From: an uncultured Kiloniellaceae bacterium
GTDB lineage: Bacteria > Pseudomonadota > Alphaproteobacteria > Kiloniellales > Kiloniellaceae
Reading direction: 5' to 3'
Assembly (NCBI GenBank): GCA_947500035.1
Contig: CANMQP010000010.1
Span: 62,001 to 126,000 of the forward strand
DNA: 64,000 bases
This document shows, one piece after another, positions 29,660 through 38,394 of this stretch. The notes beneath the pieces are model-generated. The model worked only from the letters and a program-made list of their open reading frames with translations. It made no database searches and was not told where the DNA came from. Both the position numbers and the translations under genes were made by a program. Within the stretch, counting starts at the first letter, position 1. Every line of letters starts with the position of its first letter.

Positions 29660-31306
29660 TTATGCCGTCGGTACCGAGATGGTCGGTCGGACCGAAGCTC
29701 TACTCTCGAAGACTGGTTTTGAGAGGCCATCGAGATTGAGGGCCCGTTGCAGGGGCTCGTCACCGCGGATATTGGCGAGCAGTTGGTAGTGATCGGGCAT
29801 GGTGCGCAGAAGCTCCGCCTTACGTTCTTCCAGCCGACGGCCAAAAGCCTGCCAGTGCTCGTGGCGAATAGAGCCCTCCAGAGGGAAGTGACGGTCTTTG
29901 AAAAAGCCCTTGGGGTGGAGAACGTAGAGGTAATTCCAGAAGTTGAAGAGTTTTTGATCCTGGGTGTCAGTGATTTCCGGGAAGCGGGCCTTCCATAGCT
30001 CGAGTCTCTCTTGCAGAGACTCCGAGAGGCGGCAGTCGTCACGTGCGGCTTTCCAGAAAGGGTCGGGTCGGTTCGAGGTGTGGTAATGCGTTGAGATAAA
30101 GTCCCTGATTTCTTCGTAAAGCGAAGTCATGAGTCCGTTGTAGCGATTGGCAAGGGCCGGGCTCTCTTTCTTGTCGGGGAAATGCCCTACGAGCCAGCGT
30201 GCCGCCATCTCCACCGAGTAGATTGCCGTGGCTTCCAGGGGCTCGATGAAGCCGTTGGATAGCCCGATCGCAACGCAATTCTTGACCCAGAAGCGCTGAC
30301 TGCGGCCGATGCGCATTTTGATGACCTTGACATCGGGGTCCGGGGCCGATGCCGGCAGGTCGCCAACCGCCCTCAAATGCCGGAAGAATTCGTCGCGCGC
30401 TTCATCGTCGCTTCTGAAGGCGCTCGAGAAGACGTAGCCAGTGCCAACGCGGCTGTACAGCGGAACGCGCCACACCCATCCGGCGCCCAGGGCCGTGGAG
30501 CGGGTGCAGGGCTCAATCTTGGTCGGATCGCGGTGGGGCAGCTGCACCGGGATCGCCCGGTCATTCAGGAGATAGTCACCGTAGGATAGGAAGGGTTCTT
30601 TCAGAACCTCTTTCATAATCAGGCTTTTGAAGCCTGTACAGTCGACGACGAATTCGACCGGGTGATGACCGCCTTGTTCAAGCTGAAGTCCGGACACGGC
30701 GCCGTTCTCGTCCTGAAACACTTCGATGACGTCATCGCGGATGTGCTGCACACCGCGCGAGAGGGCAACATCCCGCATAAATTCGCCGAACAGGCCCGCA
30801 TCCAGATGATAGGCGTAGCCAATCGACTTTTCATAATTCTCGCCATTGAGCGCGCGCGGACCTTTGCGGGCATGAATCAGCGCGGAGTTTGCGGTCATGT
30901 TATCTGTAATCGAGGGATCACCGCCGTAGGGGCCAAACCTGTTGAAGTGATAGGCTGGGTTATACCCGCCGACCGTACTGGGAAAGTTGAAGGGGTGATA
31001 AAAGGCAAAGGGTTTGCCGCGACCGTCAACCGCCCAGTCGCCAAACCGCACGCTGACCTTAAAGGAAGCGTTGCAGCGCCGGAACAGCTCCGCTTCATCG
31101 ATGCCGAGCTGTTGCATCAGCGACGGCATGCCTGCGACCGTTGCTTCCCCCACGCCAACCGTGGGGATCCTGGGGGATTCGATCAGTGTGACCTTCACCG
31201 CAGGGCCTTCGCGGAAAGTGTTGATGAAGGTGTTGATGATCATGGCCGTCAGCCAGCCGGCTGTTCCACCACCCACTATGGTTACATTTTCAACTCTGTC
31301 GCTCAT
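29660..31306 (-). CDS. Flavin-dependent tryptophan-halogenase family protein
   Basis: The 548-residue product (start MSDRVENVTIVGGG, chosen because GGAGGGG lies just upstream) has the FAD motif GGGTAGWLTA near residue 12. The halogenase motif is seen as GWVWRVP, a match to WxWxIP, and the lysine in CNASFKVSVRF (Lys83) aligns with the catalytic lysine of PrnA. SNGFIEPLEATAI contains the second key glutamate. Such enzymes use reduced flavin and halide to halogenate an indole or other aromatic substrate. There are no natural-product synthesis genes nearby, so the substrate is unknown. A flavin reductase is not seen in the window. Confidence 0.88.
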   Translation of the reverse strand: MSDRVENVTIVGGGTAGWLTAMIINTFINTFREGPAVKVTLIESPRIPTVGVGEATVAGMPSLMQQLGIDEAELFRRCNASFKVSVRFGDWAVDGRGKPFAFYHPFNFPSTVGGYNPAYHFNRFGPYGGDPSITDNMTANSALIHARKGPRALNGENYEKSIGYAYHLDAGLFGEFMRDVALSRGVQHIRDDVIEVFQDENGAVSGLQLEQGGHHPVEFVVDCTGFKSLIMKEVLKEPFLSYGDYLLNDRAIPVQLPHRDPTKIEPCTRSTALGAGWVWRVPLYSRVGTGYVFSSAFRSDDEARDEFFRHLRAVGDLPASAPDPDVKVIKMRIGRSQRFWVKNCVAIGLSNGFIEPLEATAIYSVEMAARWLVGHFPDKKESPALANRYNGLMTSLYEEIRDFISTHYHTSNRPDPFWKAARDDCRLSESLQERLELWKARFPEITDTQDQKLFNFWNYLYVLHPKGFFKDRHFPLEGSIRHEHWQAFGRRLEERKAELLRTMPDHYQLLANIRGDEPLQRALNLDGLSKPVFESRASVRPTISVPTA

Positions 31307-31850
31307 GTTCCCCTCCGGCATGTCAATCACCGAGTTGACACAAACACATCAATTCGCGTTACCAAATCAGCTCACTGGCCTCGATGAGAGACCACCCCAA
31401 GAGCGACCGGCCATTCGGAAACCGCTATATGCCAGCGGCGGTACCCGAAACCCGCTTTACATCATAAGTGTAGAGTGGATTCAACCAAACGTTGGCGCGC
31501 CGGCACTCTTGCGCCGCAACCTGATCCACTCTATCCCCTGCCTGCCATCAAATCCCCGCATAAACTGCGGCCACTAGATTACACGCAAATGATTATGTGA
31601 TGCCAGTGCCAGCAGATCTTCGCCGGCATCTATTCTCCCCATCTATCCATGGATGGCAGTTGCCATCAGACTTGCCTGGCAATCCTCGAGGGCATCGGTG
31701 ACCCCTGGTATTGTTGGTCGTTTGGAGGGGCGGGGAGGGCGCGAAATATCGATAAAAGCTTCGAAGCCGTGGCTAACGAAGTGTTAACCCGCCCTAAGGC
31801 AGGATGACACCCGAGCCCATCGAAATTGAGACCCTTGCAAGGCTAAAGTG
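31307..31850. other. Intergenic region between halogenase-like gene and small ORF
   Basis: This stretch of about 540 bases holds the divergent leader regions of the halogenase-like gene (minus) and a small hypothetical gene (plus). It contains the inverted repeat at 31471-31533, listed separately. I see no convincing open frame and no clear sigma-70 promoter. Confidence 0.5.
31471..31533. repeat. Inverted repeat with inner stem
   Basis: TAGAGTGGAT (31471-31480) and ATCCACTCTA (31524-31533) form a perfect 10-base-pair stem. Inside it GTTGGCGC can pair with GCGC and CAAC near 31511-31519, separated by a bulge. The arrangement could fold as a structured RNA or be a protein-binding site. There is no T-run after it on either strand, so it is not a standard terminator. 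Confidence 0.6.
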
Positions 31851-32051
31851 ATGGATGATGACCTGAAACAGCGGGATCTTTCCAGCAAACCCGACTCTCA
31901 GCTGTCAGCTGACGAGCGTAAGGAACTGAAACGGCGTTTTGACGAGTTTGTCGGAATCATGCGCTCGCAGGGTATGGTTCCGAACCAACCGGCGGCCAAG
32001 CCGAAACGCGTCGAAAAGTGGAACCCCATGACTCACAGGCGCCGGAGCTGA
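31851..32051 (+). CDS. Small hypothetical protein
   Basis: The 66-residue product (start MDDDLKQRDLSSK, with GTG three bases upstream as an alternative) is highly charged. It has a probable helix at about 20-40 (ADERKELKRRFDEFVGIMRS) and a basic C-terminus ending THRRRS. A weak AAGG ribosome site lies about 9 bases upstream. I recognise no family. It is convergent with sspB, with 36 bases between the stops. Coding status rests on composition and on the lack of any competing frame. Confidence 0.5.
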   Translation: MDDDLKQRDLSSKPDSQLSADERKELKRRFDEFVGIMRSQGMVPNQPAAKPKRVEKWNPMTHRRRS

Positions 32052-32087
32052 AGCGGCTTCGGACAGGTTCTATTGCTGCCGGATGGC

Positions 32088-32693
32088 CTATTTCTTCCTG
32101 AAGGTGTCCAGCGTCACAACATTATCCGAATCGTCGGGTGCCGGATCGGCGTCGTCAGAGGCCGCGTCCTGAGACTCAGGTTCCGTCGACTCCGTTTTGG
32201 GCTTTCCCGGTCGACTACTGTTGTCTTGCGGCTCATGATCCGCGACGTTGCGCTCAAGCGCGGTCTCATCGGTGACCAGCGCCGTTTCACCGGCTTTGGT
32301 CTCACTTTCGTCTGAATTATCCCCGACATCAAACTGTAAGCCGAAACGGACGGAGGGATCCGCGAACGCAGCCACTGCATCGAAGGGGATGGTAAGTTTT
32401 TCCGGGACATCCGAAAAACTCAAGGTCACGCTAAAAATATCGTCACCGACTTCAAGGTCCCAAAACTGGTACTGCAAGATGATTGTCATCTCGCCAGGAT
32501 AGCGTTCGCGCAGATGCTTGGGGATATCTACGCCGGGATGATCGGTTCGGAAGGTAATGTAGAAATGATGCTCGCCGGGCAGCCCTTTCTCAGCCGCATA
32601 GGTCAAAGACCGATGTACGACCGATAACAACGCATCCTCGACCATACGGTCGTAACGCAGCGCATTTTCTGAGCGATCTGTATCGTCCGCCAT
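32088..32693 (-). CDS. sspB: SspB-family ClpXP proteolytic adaptor (alphaproteobacterial type)
   Basis: SspB delivers ssrA-tagged proteins to the ClpXP protease. The 201-residue product matches the alpha-type family: LRYDRMVEDALLSVVHRSL at the N-terminus, HHFYITFRTDHPGVDIP, and the beta strands YPGEMTIILQYQFWDLEV and PEKLTIPFDAVAAFADPSVRFGLQF. After residue 130 comes an acidic, Asp/Glu/Ser-rich linker and the C-terminal tail TLDTFRKK, which resembles a ClpX-docking peptide. It has a strong CGGAGG ribosome site. The tmRNA gene lies directly upstream in the same direction, about 65 bases away, a fitting neighbour. Confidence 0.92.
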   Translation of the reverse strand: MADDTDRSENALRYDRMVEDALLSVVHRSLTYAAEKGLPGEHHFYITFRTDHPGVDIPKHLRERYPGEMTIILQYQFWDLEVGDDIFSVTLSFSDVPEKLTIPFDAVAAFADPSVRFGLQFDVGDNSDESETKAGETALVTDETALERNVADHEPQDNSSRPGKPKTESTEPESQDAASDDADPAPDDSDNVVTLDTFRKK

Positions 32694-32759
32694 CCTCCGG
32701 TTGTCCTATCCCCCTGTGCCCAGCATTGTTTTCTGTGGCAACACCTGATCATTACTCCC

Positions 32760-33147
32760 AGCCTCGCCTGATCTGGTACTGCCCAGACCGGCAAGCGGTG
32801 GGGCGCTTCTGTTGCCAGGTGCGCCCCGAACCCCGCCTCGACGTGTGAAGGCCGAGGACTTAATTTGGCTACCAACCGCTGTTAAGCGGCGACGGCAAGC
32901 CCACTATTGTTGTCATTTGCAACTATAGTTTCGGCCCGATAACGGCGGTACCATGCCGGGTACCAAACACATCTTTACCACGCACGTCGATCCTGTTTCG
33001 CCCCCTTGATCCCGGCCAACCCCAAAAACCCCAATAGCGCGGGTTTGTGATGTGCTGGGCGGTTTTGGTGGAGGCGCCGGGTACTGCCCCCGGGTCCGTA
33101 ACGCTTATTCCACATGCCTGTGTAGCACCATAGTCGGTTTCCCGACC
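32760..33147 (-). ncRNA. ssrA: tmRNA, circularly permuted two-piece alphaproteobacterial type
   Basis: tmRNA rescues stalled ribosomes and adds a degradation tag. On the minus strand the acceptor piece comes first and ends in CCTCCACCA (3' A at 33066); the coding piece starts with GGGGGCGAAAC at 33005. These ends pair as a 7-bp acceptor stem with a G3-U70 wobble, the alanine identity element. The tag reading frame is 32920-32882 and encodes ANDNNSGLAVAA then TAA. P2 pairing between the pieces (ACGTGC with GCATGT, and TGTGT with ACACA) is visible. The segment of about 60 bases between the pieces (33006-33065) would be removed. The 3' limit is estimated from a hairpin at about 32763-32795. Confidence 0.93.
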
Positions 33148-33152
33148 TTTCT

Positions 33153-33181
33153 AATATAGGGTGATTCCATCAATCTTGAAA
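33153..33181 (-). promoter_or_regulatory. Candidate ssrA promoter
   Basis: On the minus strand TATATT (33158-33153) lies 17 bases after TTTCAA (33181-33176). The predicted start is near 33146, just before the GGTCGGGAAACCGAC hairpin that begins the acceptor piece. The minus 35 match is weak (3 of 6). Confidence 0.5.
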
Positions 33182-33388
33182 GCCTTGGTCTGGGGAAAGA
33201 CGCAGACAATTCGCTCTGTCACTGCGATGTGCTAAAGCGGTGGTGCCGCGTGCCCGGGAACGCTATGATTTATCACTTGGTTGAAAGACTCCGTAAATCC
33301 GCCGGATCGGCGAAAAATGAACACATGGAAGCGGATGAGAGAGCAATCTCGGCGCTGGTAAACATGAATTAACCAACAACGGAAGCGA

Positions 33389-34183
33389 ATGAGACAATAC
33401 CTTGATTTGCTGCACCATGTGCGGACCAACGGTGTAGACAAGGCAGATCGGACGGGAACCGGAACGCGCAGCGTGTTCGGCTATCAGATGCGGTTTGACC
33501 TCTCAGAGGGCTTTCCGATGGTCACCACAAAGAAACTCCATGTTAAGTCGATCATCCATGAACTGCTTTGGTTTCTCGCCGGCGATACGAATATCGCCTA
33601 TTTAAAAGCGAATGGTGTGCGCATCTGGGATGAATGGGCGGATGAAAACGGCGATCTGGGCCCGGTATACGGCGCACAATGGAGATCCTGGCCCGGTCCG
33701 GACGGAGAGCAGATTGACCAGATTAAAGGTCTTGTTGATCAAATTCGCACGAATCCGGACTCCCGGCGCTTAATCGTGAGTGCCTGGAATGTGGCGAATG
33801 TCGAATCCATGGCGCTTCCCCCCTGTCACTGCCTGTTTCAGTTCTACGTCGCGGATGGCAAGCTCTCCTGTCAGCTTTATCAGCGCAGCGCCGATATTTT
33901 TTTAGGTGTTCCGTTCAACATCGCCTCTTACGCCCTGTTGACCCTGATGGTTGCACAGGTGACGGGCCTAAAACCGGGCGAATTTGTTCATACACTCGGA
34001 GATGCACACCTCTACAGCAATCATTTCGAGCAGGCGGATCTGCAGCTCGCGCGCGAACCGCTGCCGTTGCCAAGGATGCTTTTTAAACGGGACGTCAGGG
34101 ATATCTTCGATTTCACCTATGAAGATTTCGACCTGCAGGGCTATCAGGCGCATCCGCATATTGCTGCCGCGGTTGCGGTGTAG
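33389..34183 (+). CDS. thyA: Thymidylate synthase
   Basis: ThyA makes dTMP from dUMP, using methylene-tetrahydrofolate as carbon donor and reductant, in the cytoplasm. The 264-residue length is that of E. coli ThyA. The active-site segment [13 protein letters not shown] contains the nucleophilic cysteine (PCH). [37 protein letters not shown] and GDAHLYSNH are conserved. A GGAAG ribosome site precedes the ATG. folA follows seven bases later, and the pairing makes sense because ThyA produces the dihydrofolate that FolA reduces. Confidence 0.98.
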   Translation: MRQYLDLLHHVRTNGVDKADRTGTGTRSVFGYQMRFDLSEGFPMVTTKKLHVKSIIHELLWFLAGDTNIAYLKANGVRIWDEWADENGDLGPVYGAQWRSWPGPDGEQIDQIKGLVDQIRTNPDSRRLIVSAWNVANVESMALPPCHCLFQFYVADGKLSCQLYQRSADIFLGVPFNIASYALLTLMVAQVTGLKPGEFVHTLGDAHLYSNHFEQADLQLAREPLPLPRMLFKRDVRDIFDFTYEDFDLQGYQAHPHIAAAVAV

Positions 34184-34189
34184 GCCGGA

Positions 34190-34720
34190 ATGAACGAAAT
34201 GGACAGCAGTGAACCCCGTTTGGCCATGATTTGGGCCATGAGCGAAAATCGGGTCATTGGCCGTGACAACGCCTTGCCGTGGCGCTTGTCCGCAGACATG
34301 AAACATTTCAAGGCAGCCACTCTGGGCAAACCCGTGATCATGGGGCGCCGGACTTTCGAATCCATCGGCCGTCCGTTGCCCGGCCGCACCAACATCATTG
34401 TGACGCGCCAACCTGGATATCAGGCCGAAGGAATCGTCGTCGTGAATGATGTGAATGCCGCAATTGACGAGGGGAGGCGGGCCGCAAAAGCGACCGGGGC
34501 CGACGAAATCATGGTGATCGGAGGGGCTGAGATCTATGCTTTGATGCTGGATCGGGCTCAGCGTCTCTACATAACCGAGATCAGCGGTCAATTCGATGGG
34601 GATGCATTCTTTCCCGAGTTCGACCCTGAAGGCTGGTTGGAGACGAGCCGGGAGCATCACGGATCAACCGCGGATGGCCAGCCGGCACATAGTTTCGTCG
34701 TATTGAACGCGGTGGGTTAG
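34190..34720 (+). CDS. folA: Dihydrofolate reductase
   Basis: FolA reduces dihydrofolate to tetrahydrofolate with NADPH. The product of up to 176 residues shows WAMSENRVIGRDNALPWRL, GKPVIMGRRTFESIGRPLPGR, and EIMVIGGAEIYALML, all diagnostic. The N-terminus before IWAMSEN is longer than usual; internal ATGs at 34199 and 34226 are alternatives and none has a strong ribosome site. It is probably co-transcribed with thyA, seven bases upstream. Confidence 0.96.
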   Translation: MNEMDSSEPRLAMIWAMSENRVIGRDNALPWRLSADMKHFKAATLGKPVIMGRRTFESIGRPLPGRTNIIVTRQPGYQAEGIVVVNDVNAAIDEGRRAAKATGADEIMVIGGAEIYALMLDRAQRLYITEISGQFDGDAFFPEFDPEGWLETSREHHGSTADGQPAHSFVVLNAVG

Positions 34721-34808
34721 TGCGATCATCGATATGATCAAGTTGTCCAACTCACTGCGTGTGATTGCCGTCTAATTTCGGCCTATTTTCAAGGTTTCTA
34801 CCCAGTTT

Positions 34809-35831
34809 ATGAATATTCTATACGTTGGCAGCTGTCAGGGGTTTCGGGAAGCCGGTAAATCCTATTACATTCCCAAGAAGCTTGTGAATGGCTTTACCCG
34901 GAACGGCCACAACGTTTACTGCTTTAATGACCGGGACTTCGCCCGCTACTCGAACATTTTCAGATCGCGGAAGTGGGGTATCGCGCCGCTGAATAAAAAG
35001 CTTCTCGAGGTTTGCGAGGAGCTTGGGCCGGAACTGATCGTCCTTGGCCACTGTGAAATGATTTCAAATCAGACGCTGGAAGCGATTCGGGGAATCTGCC
35101 CTGGCGTTAAAATCGTCTACCGCAATGTCGACCCTTTGATTCATGTGCAGAATGTCAAGGATATCAAGCGCCGGGTCGGCGTCGTGGATGGCGTTTTCAT
35201 CACGACGGCAGGGGAGAGCCTGAAGCAATTCAGCAGTGCGGGTGGTTTCGTGACCTTTATGCCAAACCCGGTCGACAGCGCGGTTGATACGGTAAGAAGT
35301 TTCGAGAACGATTGCGATTTTGATCTGTTTTTTGCAGGTGGGCCACTGGGGACGAACGATCCGCGCCGGGATCTCATGAATAACCTGCTGACAAACCGCA
35401 CAGACTTGAGGATTTCCGTTCACGGTTGTGCCATCAACAGGGATTACCTCTCCGGAAAAGCCTATATGGACCGCCTGGCGCAGAGCAAGATGGGTCTCTG
35501 TCTGAACCGCACATACGATTATCACTGGTATTCGTCAGACCGGATGACCCAATACATGGGCAACGGTCTCGTCACCTTCCTGCGTAGCGGGACGGGCTTC
35601 GAGGAATTTTTTAGGGATGAGGATCTGGCCTTTTATGCCGATGAGGCCGAGCTTCTGCGTAAACTGGATGTTTTCATGGCCGATGATGCGCAGCGCCGCG
35701 CAGTAGCCAAAAGCGGATGGGAGAAGGTTCACGAGGCCTTTTCCGCCGAGAGAGTGACGCAGTACATCCTGGACAGGACTTTTGAAAACCAGCTGTCCTT
35801 CGACTACTGCTGGCCCACTGAAAAGTACTAG
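34809..35831 (+). CDS. Glycosyltransferase, CgeB-like / GT1-type fold
   Basis: The 340-residue product resembles CgeB-type glycosyltransferases. The N-terminal Rossmann half begins MNILYVGSCQGFREAGKSYY, and the C-terminal half contains AQSKMGLCLNRTY, followed by RMTQYMGNGLVTFLRSGTGFEEFF and AVAKSGWEKVHEAFSAERVTQYIL, like the glyco_trans_1_2 region. Donor and acceptor are unknown. The next two genes (a GT2 glycosyltransferase and an O-antigen ligase-like protein) suggest a role in lipopolysaccharide or capsule assembly. No clear ribosome site precedes the ATG. Confidence 0.78.
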   Translation: MNILYVGSCQGFREAGKSYYIPKKLVNGFTRNGHNVYCFNDRDFARYSNIFRSRKWGIAPLNKKLLEVCEELGPELIVLGHCEMISNQTLEAIRGICPGVKIVYRNVDPLIHVQNVKDIKRRVGVVDGVFITTAGESLKQFSSAGGFVTFMPNPVDSAVDTVRSFENDCDFDLFFAGGPLGTNDPRRDLMNNLLTNRTDLRISVHGCAINRDYLSGKAYMDRLAQSKMGLCLNRTYDYHWYSSDRMTQYMGNGLVTFLRSGTGFEEFFRDEDLAFYADEAELLRKLDVFMADDAQRRAVAKSGWEKVHEAFSAERVTQYILDRTFENQLSFDYCWPTEKY

Positions 35832-35880
35832 AGAGCTTTAAGCTGCTATCCGAAACTTACGGCCATACTTAGGGCTTTCT

Positions 35881-36678
35881 TCAAGCTTTTCCGTTGGCGG
35901 CGCGTCGCGCTTCTGCTGCACGCTCTTCTTGGATGAACAGCGCTTTGTAGTAGGAGAAAAGCTGGAAGAGTGCGGCCATCACGGCAAGCAGGAATCCCAT
36001 CTTGCCTTCCTTGTAACCCTTGCGGCCCCATAGGGCCTTGATAAAGCGGTGACAAGATCGCCGAAGCACCGTTCTGAACCGCGGTAGTGGCTTCTGAACC
36101 ATGTCAAGAGCACGCATATCGCTGTACCACATCAGGCGCCGGATCATGTCATTCAGGTCGCGGTCGACGAGATGTGTGATGTGTCCATCCAGCTCGTGGC
36201 GAAAATTCTTCATTTCGAGACTGGGGTGGATACGTTGAAGTCCCCAGATTTTACTGCCTTTGGTGAAGAGGCAGCAAGCCGCCGACTTCCCGAACGATCC
36301 GGCCCAGCCGTAACGGACGAGACGACGTCCTACATAGTTGTCGAAACGGATCTTATAACAGCCTTCGACACCCCCTTTAACGACCTGTCGTATTTCCTCT
36401 GCAGTTTCCGGAAGTACGCGCTCATCCGCGTCAAGCTCCAGGATGAAAGGACCCGCGCAGCCCTCTATCCCGAGATTCCGGCGCACGCCCTCGATATCCC
36501 AGGCACCTTCCAGGATATTCGACGTGTACTGCTCGACGATTTTTCTGGTTCCATCCGTGCACTTATCGAGAACCACAACGATTTCGTCGCAAAAGTCGAG
36601 CGATTTGAGCGCGTCCTCGATCATATCTTCTTCGTTATGCGCTACGATAAGCCCTGTGAGCTTGTTACTCTGTTCCAT
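35881..36678 (-). CDS. Glycosyltransferase family 2, WaaE/KdtX-like
   Basis: The 265-residue product starts MEQSNKLTGLIVAHNEEDMI and continues DEIVVVLDKCTDGTRKIVEQ, the nucleotide-binding start of the WaaE-like GT2 family. ELDADERV provides the DxD-like metal site. WYSDMRALDMV and the basic, hydrophobic C-terminal segment suggest membrane association. I set the start at 36678 because residues upstream in the open frame to 37092 do not resemble the family. WaaE homologues add a sugar to the lipopolysaccharide inner core. It is transcribed divergently from the O-antigen ligase-like gene. Confidence 0.82.
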   Translation of the reverse strand: MEQSNKLTGLIVAHNEEDMIEDALKSLDFCDEIVVVLDKCTDGTRKIVEQYTSNILEGAWDIEGVRRNLGIEGCAGPFILELDADERVLPETAEEIRQVVKGGVEGCYKIRFDNYVGRRLVRYGWAGSFGKSAACCLFTKGSKIWGLQRIHPSLEMKNFRHELDGHITHLVDRDLNDMIRRLMWYSDMRALDMVQKPLPRFRTVLRRSCHRFIKALWGRKGYKEGKMGFLLAVMAALFQLFSYYKALFIQEERAAEARRAANGKA

Positions 36679-37047
36679 GTGTTTTCCGGTGCCATTGCGG
36701 ACGCGCCCGGATCGTTTCACTGCGCTCATGCCGCAGTGATTCCAGCGCATGCGAGATTTATAGCCAATCACCTTGCGCCGTACAGGGTTTTTGGAGGCTG
36801 GGCGTGTAATTCTGCACAATAGGGTCGGGCGGCGCAGTTGGCCGTAATGGTTCGCAACGGAATCCCGCTGGACAATGGGGACTCGCGCCGGATAGATAGC
36901 GTTGTGGATCTCGCCGGAGCGGCGAAAGAGGTGCTGGTGCAACGGATTTCTTTGACGATTAGTCATTCTTTCCGTACATGCTGCGTGGTGATTCCGCACA
37001 AGGCTGCGGATAGTTAATTTTTTGAAGTGTTTGAGATAAAAATCGTG

Positions 37048-38286
37048 ATGCTCTTCGCCGGCGTTACAAATAGAACTCTTTCTGAGAGACATTCGTCGAT
37101 CCAGCTGATTTGCGAGAAGTACAGTCTGTTTCAGTGGTTGTACTTAGGCATGATCGTTTCTTTTTTTGTATTCGATACGCTCTACCACCGTTTGTATTTT
37201 TATGTTTGTGTGATTCCGGCTTTTCTGATTTTTGCCCGTTGGGATGAGGTGCGGCGTGTCATGGGAACGCCATTTTGGCGGTTTTCCACTCTTTATCTCG
37301 TCTATCTCTGGATGACACTGTTCTGGAGTGCCGAGCCTGACTTTCTCGGATTCTTGAATCAGACAAGATTGCTCTTCCTGGTTTTGTTTTTTATCACCGC
37401 AACTCTCTATCTTTTAGCGGAGGATCCCGACTTCTCTGCGCGGATACTGCGCTATTTCGGTTGGGCGGGTGCAATCGGTGCCACTGGTGCAATTGGCTAT
37501 CATCTGATCATGGTTGGTGATCTCGGTGCCCGGATGGCTGGGCCCGGCCGGGCAGAACACGTGATTATTGGTGCGACGCTCTACGGCGTTGCTGCGCTGT
37601 GCCTGCTTGGCACCGTTCTGCGCGACACTGCGCAGCCAAGGGTGAAGATCCTCGGGTGGGTGGCTTTTCTGGTGCTTATCCTGGCAATGCTTCTAACACA
37701 CAGCCGCGGCCCGGTTCTGGTAATCGGCGGCGTTGTTTGGCTCTACCTTTTTGCGCTGGGCCACTGGAAGATCGCCATTTTCATCCCCTTTGGAGTGCTC
37801 GCGTACCTTCTGCTGGTGTGGACAGATGTCGTTGAGGCGGGAAGATGGATCGAACGCGGATCGACACACCGCATCGGAATCTGGTTGCAGTCATGGGATC
37901 TGATTTCGGCAAGTGCCAAGAGCGTGCTTATTGGTCAAGGTGGCCTGACGGAGTATGCCTTTAAGCTTGGAAACGGAAATTTTGTTAAGTCGCCGCACAG
38001 TCTTTTTATTGCTAATCAGCTCTACGGTGGATTGATCGCGACCGTTCTATTGTTCGGTTTGATTACCTTTGCACTGCTTAAGGCGATCCAAGGCTATCAC
38101 CGAAGCGGTAATTTCGTGGTTTGCGCGCTGTTCCTCTTTGGCCTCGGCGTTTGCCTCTTCGACTACCGGACGGTCCTCATCAATCTGAGCCACGAGTGGG
38201 TTTCTTTCTGGCTGCCGGCACTGATCGCGGCCGCCGGCTGGCCGCAGGCGTCGATTAAGGAACAGGTAACTGCGCCGGCAACCTAG
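37048..38286 (+). CDS. O-antigen ligase-like polytopic membrane protein (Wzy/WaaL type)
   Basis: The product of about 412 residues has ten or more membrane helices. The large periplasmic loop includes RWIERGSTHRIGIWLQSWDLI and then GQGGLTEYAFKLGNGN and KSPHSLFIANQLYGGLIA, a layout typical of the Wzy_C / O-antigen ligase superfamily, with the conserved His in SPHS. Such proteins ligate or polymerise surface polysaccharide at the periplasmic face. The start is uncertain: ATG 37048, GTG 37045 and GTG 37027 all lack strong ribosome sites. Base composition is a little richer in A and T than the neighbours near the start. Confidence 0.8.
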   Translation: MLFAGVTNRTLSERHSSIQLICEKYSLFQWLYLGMIVSFFVFDTLYHRLYFYVCVIPAFLIFARWDEVRRVMGTPFWRFSTLYLVYLWMTLFWSAEPDFLGFLNQTRLLFLVLFFITATLYLLAEDPDFSARILRYFGWAGAIGATGAIGYHLIMVGDLGARMAGPGRAEHVIIGATLYGVAALCLLGTVLRDTAQPRVKILGWVAFLVLILAMLLTHSRGPVLVIGGVVWLYLFALGHWKIAIFIPFGVLAYLLLVWTDVVEAGRWIERGSTHRIGIWLQSWDLISASAKSVLIGQGGLTEYAFKLGNGNFVKSPHSLFIANQLYGGLIATVLLFGLITFALLKAIQGYHRSGNFVVCALFLFGLGVCLFDYRTVLINLSHEWVSFWLPALIAAAGWPQASIKEQVTAPAT

Positions 38287-38394
38287 AACCCGCAACCTGG
38301 GACCGGCGGCCCGGATCCCCACCGCAATCAGCGAGTAAGTGCCTGTCGCAGTCCGTGCGTGGTTCTCAGAATTGAAGCATGAGTTTGAGCTGGC

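Noticed and set aside
36679-37092. N-terminal extension of the GT2 glycosyltransferase
   Set aside because: The upstream 138 codons show no GT2 features and overlap the divergent O-antigen ligase-like gene; the family start is at 36678.
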